A DNA stretch of 44,746 nucleotides from an uncultured Bacteroidales bacterium. Lineage in GTDB: Bacteria > Bacteroidota > Bacteroidia > Bacteroidales > UBA932. Below the pieces are notes generated by a model. The model was not told where the DNA came from. It was given only the letters and a program-made list of their open reading frames with translations, and ran no database searches. Shown in pieces: positions 38,178 to 44,746 of the stretch (its first letter is position 1; the number at the start of each line of letters is the position of its first letter). The stretch is taken from positions 1 through 44,746 of the forward strand of contig CAJOHK010000011.1 in the NCBI GenBank assembly GCA_905234285.1, given 5' to 3'. The translations under genes were made by a program, and so were the position numbers.

Positions 38178-38852
38178 ATGGTCGCCGTAAAAGTCATTGA
38201 AATCAAGAAAAGCATCTTTGCCCAAAACGACGAAGATGCCCATGCGCTAAGGCAGGAACTCAAATCCAGGGGCGTTTTTCTTCTGAATCTGATGTCCTCT
38301 CCGGGCAGCGGAAAAACCACCACGCTCATCCAAACCCTCAACCACCTCAAGGACCGGCTGCGCATAGCCGTCATGGAGGCCGATATCGACAGTGACGTAG
38401 ATGCCGTCAAAATCAAGGAGGCCACGGGTGTGGAATCTATCCAGCTGCATACAGGCGGCATGTGCCACCTGGATGCCGAAATGACCCGCCAGGGCCTGGA
38501 CAACGTGCCGCTGAAGGGTCTGGACCTGGTGGTGCTGGAAAACGTGGGCAATCTGGTATGCCCCGCCGAATTCGACACCGGAAGTTGCAAAAATGCCATG
38601 ATCCTGAGCGTTCCAGAGGGTCACGACAAGCCCTTGAAGTATCCCCTCATGTTCTCCATCTGCGACCTGGTCCTCATCAATAAGATGGATGTCCTGCCGT
38701 ATTTCGACTTCGACCTGGAAAAGTGTAAAGAATATATTCACATGCGCAATCCCCAAGCGCAGGTGATTCCCATCTGTGCCAAAACCGGCGAGGGCGTGGA
38801 CGTCTTTGCCGAGTGGCTGTTGCAGGAAGTGAATAACTGGAAAAAAAGATAG
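38178..38852 (+). CDS. hypB: Hydrogenase/urease nickel-insertion GTPase HypB
   Basis: Nickel chaperone GTPase (224 residues from ATG 38178; the open frame upstream crosses the divergent promoter and is not used). P-loop SPGSGKTT (41-48), metal-site Cys96-His97 in GGMCHLDAEM, NVGNLVCPAEFDTG, and guanine-specificity NKMD. The N-terminal CxxCGC nickel site and His-rich tail found in some HypB are absent. It is three bases before the large oxidoreductase. With hypA it implies nickel insertion into a partner, yet no nickel enzyme or HypCDEF is in the window. Confidence 0.95.
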   Translation: MVAVKVIEIKKSIFAQNDEDAHALRQELKSRGVFLLNLMSSPGSGKTTTLIQTLNHLKDRLRIAVMEADIDSDVDAVKIKEATGVESIQLHTGGMCHLDAEMTRQGLDNVPLKGLDLVVLENVGNLVCPAEFDTGSCKNAMILSVPEGHDKPLKYPLMFSICDLVLINKMDVLPYFDFDLEKCKEYIHMRNPQAQVIPICAKTGEGVDVFAEWLLQEVNNWKKR

Positions 38853-38855
38853 ATT

Positions 38856-41684
38856 ATGCCTGAAATGTCCACCAAATTTGTTCCCAAACACAAAGGGGAC
38901 AAGAATCCGAATCCCAAGCTCCTTAGATTTGTCCGTCATGTCACAGACCGCATTCCCGGCAAAATCAAGATGGATACCGACGCCCCGGAATACTGGGGGC
39001 TGGCCTGCATCTTTGAGGACGAGATGGATCCCGTAACCCGGGAAGCATCCTTGGACTTGCTGCTGGACATGCTGCCCGGCAATTTCTTCAAGGTCCGGGA
39101 GCATCATGACTATTATGAGCTCCATCACTGGAACAAAGAAAAACACTATACACCGGACGACAAGTCGTTTGATGAGCTCCTGGACAAGCTGGCTTACTTC
39201 GGCATGCTGGAGTATGACTACGGAGACCATTACACCAATGGTCAGGGGCCGGATGCCGGTACTACCTTCAACCGTGAAGACCGCATCTATTGGGTGCCCA
39301 TGTTCGTTCCCGGCAGCGCCGAGTACACCAACATGAACGTGGAACTCATGGACAAACACCCGGAACTGGCCATGTTCTTTGAGCGCATGACCTTCCTCCC
39401 GCTGGAGAAGATTACTCCCATGGTGCCCATGGGCGGCAGCGGCATCGGCATGCATGTGATTCCCGTGGAGAAGGCCATCAGCATGGAGAATCAATCCATT
39501 GATATTGAGCATATCAGCTACTGGCTCAAGAAATACGAAGGTCACATCGGCGTGGGAATCTGCTCTTGCCGATATGGCCGCAAGAAGCTGGACGAGGGTT
39601 GCGCCGACGACTACCGCGACTGGTGTATCGGCGTGGGCGACATGGCCGACTACCTAAGGGAAACCGGCCGCGGCCACGACATTACCTATGAGGAAGCCAT
39701 GGCCATCCTCAAGAAAGCCGAGGACCACGGTTTTGTGCACCAGGTGACCAATATCGACGGCGAGGGCAAGATCTTTGCCATCTGCAACTGCAACGTCAAA
39801 ATTTGTAACGCATTAAGGACCTCTCAGCTGTTCAATACGCCCAACATGAGCCGCAGCGCCTATGTGGCCGAAGTAGATCCGAAGAACTGCGTGGCCTGCG
39901 GCCGCTGCGTGGAGTATTGCCCCGCCGGCGCCGTAAAACTGGGCCAGAAGCTGTGCACCAAGCACGGGCCGCAGGAGTATCCCAAGCAGGAGTTGCCGGA
40001 TGCTGCCAAGTGGGGCCCCGAAAAATGGAACGAGGATTACCGCGACCGCAACCGCATCAACTGCTATCCCACCGGCACGTCGCCCTGTAAAACCGCCTGC
40101 CCGGCCCATATCGCCGTGCAAGGCTACCTCAAGAAGGCCGCACAGGGCAAGTATCAGGAGGCCCTGGAGCTCATCAAGCGGGAGAATCCTTTCCCCGCCG
40201 TCTGCGGACGCGTATGCAACCGCCGCTGCGAGGACGCATGCACCCGCGGTACCATCGACAAGCCCGTAGCCATCGATGCCGTCAAGAAATTCCTGGCCGA
40301 CCTGGACCTCAAGGCCGAAACCCGCTTCGTCCCCGAGGTAAACATCTGTTCCAATGTACAGGAGCGCTGGGAAGAGAAGATTGCCATCATCGGCGGCGGC
40401 CCGGCCGGCATGAGCTGCGCCAACTACCTGGCCACCATGGGTTACAGGCCCACCGTATTCGAAAAGAATCCAGAGCCCGGCGGCATGCTGCGCTACGGCA
40501 TTCCTTCTTACAAGCTGGCCAAGGACGTGATTGCGGCCGAGATCGATATCATGAAGGAGATAGGCGTAGAGGTACGCACCGGCGTTGAGGTGGGTGTGGA
40601 TGTGACCATCCGGCAATTGCGTGAACAGGGTTACAAAGCCTTCTACGTGGCCATCGGCTGCCAGGGCGGACGCCTGCCCGGGATTCCCGGCGAGGCGCTG
40701 GAAGGCACCACTACGGCCATTGACTTCCTGCACAAGGCTAACTGCGGCGACGTTAAAGTCTCCGGCAAGGTGGTCGTGGTTGGCGGTGGCAACGTGGCCA
40801 TAGATGCGGCGCGCGTGGCTAAGCGCAGCGGTGCCTCCGCGGTTACCATGCTGTCGCTGGAAACCGAGGACATCATGCCCGCCAGCCTGGAGGAACGCAT
40901 GGAAGCCCGCGAGGACGGCGTTGTGCTGAACCCCGGCTGGGGTCCCAAGGAAGTGCTGGGTACAGACAAGGTTACCGGTATCGTCTTCAAGAAGTGCACA
41001 TCGGTATTTAACGCCGAGCACAAGTTTGCACCGGAGTACGATGAGAATCAGCTTATTACGCTGAATGCCGACCTGGTGATCTTTGCCATCGGCCAGACTG
41101 TTGTCCTGAAGGACCTCCTGAAGGATACTAAGGTGGAATTTTTCCGCGGCGTGTACCCCATTGCCGATAAACTCACTTACCAGACGGCCGAGCCCGACAT
41201 CTTCGTGGGAGGTGACGTCTTCACCGGGCCCAAGTTCGCCATCGATGCAATCGCTGCCGGCAAGGAGGCTGCCGAGAGCCTGCACCGCTTTGTGCAGCAC
41301 GGCCACATGACCATCGGCCGCAACCGCAGGGACTTCATCGAGCTCAACAAGGGCGATATTGTTGTGGAGAGCTACGACAACGGCTCCCGCCAGGATCCCG
41401 GGGTGGTGCCTGTCAAGAATAACTTCCAGGAGTACCACGGCACTCTTACCGAGGAACAGGTGCGCAAGGAAACGGCTCGCTGCCTGGGGTGCGGTGCGTC
41501 GGTGGTAGACCAGAACCGCTGCATCGGCTGCGGCGTGTGCACTACCAAGTGCGGCTTTGATGCCATCCACCTGCACCGCGTGCACCCCGAGGCCAGCGTC
41601 ATGCGCACTTCTGAGGATAAGTTCTCCGGCATTTTGCCGTATATGATCAAACGTACAGGTAGTATTCTGTTTAAAAAGAAATAG
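38856..41684 (+). CDS. Multidomain FeS/FAD oxidoreductase (NfnB/GltD-like, 942 residues)
   Basis: A large cytoplasmic electron-transfer protein. Residues 1 to about 225 are a helical, His- and Asp-rich domain of unknown family, winged-helix-like. Then come clustered cysteines C236-x-C238, C249, C257 and C310-x-C312, C317, probably a cluster or metal site. A ferredoxin motif C345-x2-C348-x2-C351-x3-C355 follows. The GltD/DPD-type FeS segment is about 403-462 (C411, C415, C450, C454, C458, C462). The FAD loop is IIGGGPAG (511-518) and the NAD(P)-binding loop GGGNVA (643-648). The C-terminal ferredoxin has C876/C879, then C889, C892, C895, C899. It lies between hypB (3 bases) and hypA (72 bases). 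It resembles electron-bifurcating NADPH:ferredoxin subunits; substrate unknown. Confidence 0.85.
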   Translation: MPEMSTKFVPKHKGDKNPNPKLLRFVRHVTDRIPGKIKMDTDAPEYWGLACIFEDEMDPVTREASLDLLLDMLPGNFFKVREHHDYYELHHWNKEKHYTPDDKSFDELLDKLAYFGMLEYDYGDHYTNGQGPDAGTTFNREDRIYWVPMFVPGSAEYTNMNVELMDKHPELAMFFERMTFLPLEKITPMVPMGGSGIGMHVIPVEKAISMENQSIDIEHISYWLKKYEGHIGVGICSCRYGRKKLDEGCADDYRDWCIGVGDMADYLRETGRGHDITYEEAMAILKKAEDHGFVHQVTNIDGEGKIFAICNCNVKICNALRTSQLFNTPNMSRSAYVAEVDPKNCVACGRCVEYCPAGAVKLGQKLCTKHGPQEYPKQELPDAAKWGPEKWNEDYRDRNRINCYPTGTSPCKTACPAHIAVQGYLKKAAQGKYQEALELIKRENPFPAVCGRVCNRRCEDACTRGTIDKPVAIDAVKKFLADLDLKAETRFVPEVNICSNVQERWEEKIAIIGGGPAGMSCANYLATMGYRPTVFEKNPEPGGMLRYGIPSYKLAKDVIAAEIDIMKEIGVEVRTGVEVGVDVTIRQLREQGYKAFYVAIGCQGGRLPGIPGEALEGTTTAIDFLHKANCGDVKVSGKVVVVGGGNVAIDAARVAKRSGASAVTMLSLETEDIMPASLEERMEAREDGVVLNPGWGPKEVLGTDKVTGIVFKKCTSVFNAEHKFAPEYDENQLITLNADLVIFAIGQTVVLKDLLKDTKVEFFRGVYPIADKLTYQTAEPDIFVGGDVFTGPKFAIDAIAAGKEAAESLHRFVQHGHMTIGRNRRDFIELNKGDIVVESYDNGSRQDPGVVPVKNNFQEYHGTLTEEQVRKETARCLGCGASVVDQNRCIGCGVCTTKCGFDAIHLHRVHPEASVMRTSEDKFSGILPYMIKRTGSILFKKK

Positions 41685-41748
41685 TTTCTCGGACTAAAAC
41701 TTTTTCTACCCACAAAAAGGGGAGCGAAAAAGTTTTGTCCAAAGAAAC
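41684..41748 (+). other. Long imperfect hairpin between the flavoprotein gene and hypA
   Basis: GGACTAAAACTTTTTC (41691-41706) pairs with GAAAAAGTTTTGTCC (41726-41740), and GTTTC (41684-41688) with GAAAC (41744-41748). No T tract follows. It fills nearly the whole gap and may set the ratio of the genes on either side. Confidence 0.65.
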
Positions 41749-41756
41749 ACTAGATT

Positions 41757-42098
41757 ATGCATGAATTAGGCATTGTGTTTTACATCATCCGGGACGTCAA
41801 GAAGGCGGCTCAGGAGCATGGTGTGGAACATGTGAATGCGGTGGTGATGAATATCGGGGAGGTGTCCACCGTTGTGCCGGACTACCTGATGGATTGCTGG
41901 CGCTGGGCGGCCGATAAGGAGGACCTGCTCAGGGGGTGTGAACTCAAGTGCAACATCCTGCCGGCGGTCACCCGCTGTGAAAGCTGCGGGAAAGAGTATT
42001 CTACCGTGCAACATGGCAAGAAATGCCCCTATTGTGGCAGTGAGAATACCTATTTATTAAAAGGAAACGAAGTAGAAATCAAAGAAATAGAAGTATGA
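41757..42098 (+). CDS. hypA: Hydrogenase/urease nickel-insertion protein HypA
   Basis: Nickel-delivery partner of HypB (113 residues). The N-terminal Met-His2-Glu3 nickel site (MHELGIV) is intact. The zinc domain has two CxxC pairs: CESCGKEY and CPYCGS, around residues 75-95. ATG 41757 gives exactly the MHE start needed for nickel binding. Its stop overlaps the next gene (ATGA). Clustering with HypB and an FeS flavoprotein without hydrogenase genes suggests another nickel client. Confidence 0.95.
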   Translation: MHELGIVFYIIRDVKKAAQEHGVEHVNAVVMNIGEVSTVVPDYLMDCWRWAADKEDLLRGCELKCNILPAVTRCESCGKEYSTVQHGKKCPYCGSENTYLLKGNEVEIKEIEV

Positions 42099-42385
42099 GT
42101 TGTTACATTGTACCCCTTGTCCAGGCGGCAGTTACCAGTGTCTGCCGCAAAGCCGGATGGAAAACCGGTTTCTTTGGCCGTAACCTTGCGTCCCTCGAAA
42201 AGATGCTTTGGGGCGGCTCGGTCATGCTCATCGTGGACCATGCCATTAACGGAGAACTTTTTGCGTGGACTCCCATGGAGATGCTCAAAGTAGGCGTTCC
42301 CATGAGCCTGGCCATTACGCTGGTATGGGTGATTTATGCCCTCATCAAGGAACGGAAAGTATCATTATCAACTAATAACCAATAA
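42095..42385 (+). CDS. Small two-helix membrane protein
   Basis: A 96-residue protein without a recognised family. Two hydrophobic segments are seen: about 38-53 (MLWGGSVMLIVDHAIN) and 66-84 (VGVPMSLAITLVWVIYALI), with a basic N-terminal part and an NLASLEKM linker. Its start overlaps the hypA stop, and the 9-helix membrane protein begins three bases after it. The arrangement suggests an accessory subunit of that protein. Confidence 0.75.
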   Translation: MSCYIVPLVQAAVTSVCRKAGWKTGFFGRNLASLEKMLWGGSVMLIVDHAINGELFAWTPMEMLKVGVPMSLAITLVWVIYALIKERKVSLSTNNQ

Positions 42386-42388
42386 CCT

Positions 42389-43483
42389 ATGTTTTTCCAA
42401 GTTTACGGGGCAAATGCCCTTTCTCAGTGGGCTATGCTTTTTGTGGTCCTGCTGGGACTGATTCTCTTCAATGAGTTCGCACGCCGCACCAAACTGGGCG
42501 GCATCATTACGTTCCTGGTCATTCCGCTGGGACTTACCGTTTACTTCCTGGCCATCCTGTTTGGCGTGAAGGCCGGTGCCCAGTGGGCGCTGGAAAACCA
42601 GACCCATGTGTACATGCAAGGCTGGTTCCACTATGCCAAGCTATATGCCGCTACGGCCGGGTGTATCGGCTTTATGATGATCAAGTACAAATGGGGAATT
42701 GGCGCCAAGCATTGGTTCAAGCCCTTCCCGTTCATCATCGTGGCCATCAACATCCTCATTGCCTGCGCATCCGACTTCGAGAGCGCCGCTATGGGTTGGA
42801 ACAAATGGTGGCTCACCTCCGAGGGCGTATGGCAGTACGGCGGCTGGCATAATGTGATGAACGGTGTGGCCGGTCTGCTGAACATCTTCTGTATGACCGC
42901 CTGGTGGAACGTTTATGCTTCCAAGGACAAGAAGGATATGATCTGGGCCGATATGACCTGGGTGTATATCGTAATTTACGACATCTGGAACTTCGCTTAC
43001 ACGTACAACTGCCTGCCCACGCACAGCTGGTACTGCGGCGTAGCCCTGCTGGTGGCTCCTACCGTGGCTGCTCTTCTGTGGAACCGCGGCGGCTGGATCC
43101 AGAACCGTGCCAATACGCTGGCTATCTGGTGCATGTTCGCTCAGGTATTCCCCCTGTTTCAGGAAACCTTCAAGAACGGTCAGCAGTGGTTCTCCTGGGC
43201 TACCCTTCCCGTGCTCTATCCTAATGGTACGGCTACCATCGAGCAGCTGTATGCTGCAGCCGGCGGCGAAGCTGCCGTAGTTGGCACTACCGTAGATCCC
43301 TCCGTAGTGGCCGCTAATCCTTCCATGATGGTGATTATCAGCGCCCTGGCTCTCATTACCAATGCCATTGCCCTGGGTTACATCATCTATGTGTCCAAGA
43401 AACGTCACATCAATCCTTACAAGGAAGACGTGTTCATTACCCAAAAGTACTACAAGGATGCCATGGCCCGTGCCGATGTATAA
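42389..43483 (+). CDS. Polytopic membrane protein of unknown function (recalled as DUF5692)
   Basis: A 364-residue protein with about nine hydrophobic helices and unusually many Trp, Tyr and Asn. Conserved-looking polar residues sit in or next to helices: LFNEFARRTK, CASDFESAAMGWNKWW, GGWHNVMNGV, WADMTWVYIVIYDIWNF and HSWYCG. I recall such proteins as DUF5692, but could not check. A short extramembrane loop (about 280-310) is Ala-rich; the C-terminus is basic. Position after hypB, flavoprotein and hypA suggests it belongs to the same redox or nickel process. It ends eight bases before repeat copy 2. Confidence 0.7.
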   Translation: MFFQVYGANALSQWAMLFVVLLGLILFNEFARRTKLGGIITFLVIPLGLTVYFLAILFGVKAGAQWALENQTHVYMQGWFHYAKLYAATAGCIGFMMIKYKWGIGAKHWFKPFPFIIVAINILIACASDFESAAMGWNKWWLTSEGVWQYGGWHNVMNGVAGLLNIFCMTAWWNVYASKDKKDMIWADMTWVYIVIYDIWNFAYTYNCLPTHSWYCGVALLVAPTVAALLWNRGGWIQNRANTLAIWCMFAQVFPLFQETFKNGQQWFSWATLPVLYPNGTATIEQLYAAAGGEAAVVGTTVDPSVVAANPSMMVIISALALITNAIALGYIIYVSKKRHINPYKEDVFITQKYYKDAMARADV

Positions 43484-43490
43484 TCCTAAT

Positions 43491-43598
43491 CGTCGAATGC
43501 AACTCGTTGCGGTTCAATAATTTACGCAAAACACCCTGCCGGTTTTTCGGCAGGGTGTTTTGCGTAATGTGCTCAGGGATAATTACTTACATTCGACG
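43491..43598. repeat. MITE-like repeat, copy 2, with inner terminator hairpin
   Basis: Nine-base terminal inverted repeats CGTCGAATG (43491-43499) and CATTCGACG (43590-43598). The inner hairpin TTACGCAAAACACCCTGCCG / CGGCAGGGTGTTTTGCGTAA (43522-43541, 43548-43567) is a perfect 20-base stem with loop GTTTTT. It is homologous to 34698-34807. The right end encodes the last residues (AVECK) of the minus-strand helicase-nuclease gene. Confidence 0.8.
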
Positions 43599-44746
43599 GC
43601 TGAGTTGTCTTCCAGATACCACAGGAAGCCGGACACGGGGCCATAGCCCATCCCGCGCCAGAGGTTCATATACCGGAGCACCTGGAAGCGGTAGCGTTCT
43701 TCGGGCTGGCCAAACTTATAATCAATGATGTCCACATGACCGTCGGGGTGCACTACCACGCGGTCGGGGCGGTACTCGTTGCCGTCGGGGGCCAGGATGG
43801 GGGCTTCGCACAGGGCCTGGGCCGAAGGGGAGAACCACCCGCGGCTAGCCACGGAGGCGACGCGTTCCTTCAACCATTCCAGCGTACGGGGCGCATCGGC
43901 ACGGGGGAGTTCGCCAGAGGCGACGGCGGCCTGGACGGCGGCGGGTAAATCTCCGGCCACCTTCACCTGCGCCATAATATTGTGCAGCACGTTACCCCGG
44001 ATGCGGCGGCTGGCTTCCGGGCCGATGAGTCCGTCGGGGCCGAAGTAATCGGCCGCCTCCGGGCTAAAGCGCAGGCGTTCGCCGCTATGGGCAGGATAGG
44101 AGGGGTATTCGGCCTCGGTCATCTCAGGCCCCTTGGCCGTCCGGTCCAGGGAGGAGAGATCATAGGGCGTTCCGGTGAAATAGCGGAAGTCCTTGACAAA
44201 AGCATAGAGGATGTGTGAGAGGTTTTTCCAGTCGCCCGGCCGATGGTCTTTCACGGCCGCCTGCACCTCCTTGGGCGGGGTGGCTGCTATTACCTTGAGC
44301 CCATAATGGGGCCGCGTCATGGCCACATACAGGATGTTGAGGTTGTCAATGGCTTGCATCAGCTCCTCCTGCTGGAGACGTCCGGCAAAGAGGGAATGGG
44401 CGGCATGGCTGTCCAGCTGGATGTGATAGAGCCCGTCGGCCTCCTTGCCCAGGGCCGTTCCCTCCACCTGGGGCCTGCACCAATAGGCCGAGGCCTTGTA
44501 CAGCGGAATCTTCTCGGCAAAGGGAAGAATGACAAAGGGGAACTCCAGTCCCTTGGATTTGTGCACGGTCATGATGCGCACCGAGGAACCTGTGCTGGGC
44601 GAGGCAATCTTGGGATTGGCCTCTTCCCAGGCGCGCAAAAAGGCGCCCAGGTTGTTGCCGCCGCCGGTGTTCACCCAATCCTGCAGATAGTCCATGAAAG
44701 ATTGGATATAGGGGATTTCGGCGTCGAATGGCTGGGGGTAGGCTTC
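43583..44746 (-). CDS. AddA/RecB-like helicase-nuclease, 3' part (UvrD superfamily), cut by the window edge
   Basis: C-terminal 387 residues of a UvrD-type ATP-dependent exonuclease; the frame is open to the last base. Helicase motif V/VI is seen in VRIMTVHKSKGLEFPFVILP and NILYVAMTRPHYGLKVI. The PD-(D/E)xK nuclease domain is in RGNVLHNIMA and later YRPDRVVVHPDGHVDIIDYKFG with FRFQVLRYM-like QVLRYMNLW. It would act in double-strand break repair with an AddB-like partner. The last codons and stop lie in the right end of repeat copy 2, so the repeat may have given this protein a new tail. Confidence 0.88.
   Translation of the reverse strand, partial: EAYPQPFDAEIPYIQSFMDYLQDWVNTGGGNNLGAFLRAWEEANPKIASPSTGSSVRIMTVHKSKGLEFPFVILPFAEKIPLYKASAYWCRPQVEGTALGKEADGLYHIQLDSHAAHSLFAGRLQQEELMQAIDNLNILYVAMTRPHYGLKVIAATPPKEVQAAVKDHRPGDWKNLSHILYAFVKDFRYFTGTPYDLSSLDRTAKGPEMTEAEYPSYPAHSGERLRFSPEAADYFGPDGLIGPEASRRIRGNVLHNIMAQVKVAGDLPAAVQAAVASGELPRADAPRTLEWLKERVASVASRGWFSPSAQALCEAPILAPDGNEYRPDRVVVHPDGHVDIIDYKFGQPEERYRFQVLRYMNLWRGMGYGPVSGFLWYLEDNSAVECK

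Noticed and set aside
41684..41748. Rho-independent terminator between the flavoprotein and hypA genes
   Set aside because: The stem is not followed by a T tract, and the genes on each side appear to work together, so a full terminator is unlikely.

Overview
The window looks like chromosome of a Bacteroidota (order Bacteroidales-like) bacterium. Most genes are preceded by the phylum's -33/-7 promoter (TTG, about 19 bases, TAnnTTTG) rather than a -35/-10 promoter. tRNA genes do not encode CCA, Shine-Dalgarno sequences are rare, and gene content fits (type B L31, GH109-like protein, FTCD fusion, FecCD, LolC/E, M16 lipoprotein). Genus cannot be fixed from the sequence alone.

Layout. 1-365: AT-rich edge with a 3' tRNA fragment and a tandem 11-base repeat, probably the end of an integrated element. 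366-2821: lysC-lysA. 2811-9222 (minus): a complete histidine-to-glutamate operon (ftcD fusion, hutU, hutH, hutI). 9381-10148: a small unknown protein plus an HNH nuclease, separated from the hut operon by a perfect 25-base palindrome. 10217-12547: grpE-dnaJ, rplS, tRNA-Arg. 12864-14318: a peroxide-response operon (bacterioferritin-like protein, glutathione peroxidase, OhrR) with two operator-like dyads. 14323-18685: CDF metal exporter, AbrB-type regulator with an acyltransferase and a membrane protein, and a PagL-like outer-membrane protein. 18732-22080: tRNA-Glu, DUF486 protein, phosphoglucomutase-family glmM coupled to a NamZ-like gene, L31. 22138-26637 (minus): tyrS-rbfA-lolE-FecCD permease-ATPase, the last gene interrupted in frame by a palindromic element. 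26713-32428: M16 lipoprotein, nrdD-nrdG. 32510-34695: NfeD-like protein, frameshifted flotillin, small HTH regulator. 34859-36804: manC, two tRNA-Lys, upp. 36888-38081: GH109/Gfo-Idh-MocA protein. 38178-43483: hypB, a 942-residue FeS/FAD oxidoreductase, hypA and two membrane proteins. 43583-44746: 3' part of an AddA/RecB-like helicase-nuclease running off the edge.

The strongest candidate for an undescribed system is 38178-43483. Two nickel-insertion proteins (HypB, HypA) flank a large iron-sulfur flavoprotein and are followed by a two-helix protein and a polytopic membrane protein, with no hydrogenase, urease or HypCDEF in the window. Other points of interest are a pair of MITE-like repeats carrying a terminator hairpin (34698-34807 and 43491-43598), the palindromic insertion in the ABC ATPase, and a bacterioferritin relative that has lost half of its ferroxidase ligands but sits in an OhrR operon. 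All family assignments were made by eye from the sequence and memory of the families; no database search was possible.
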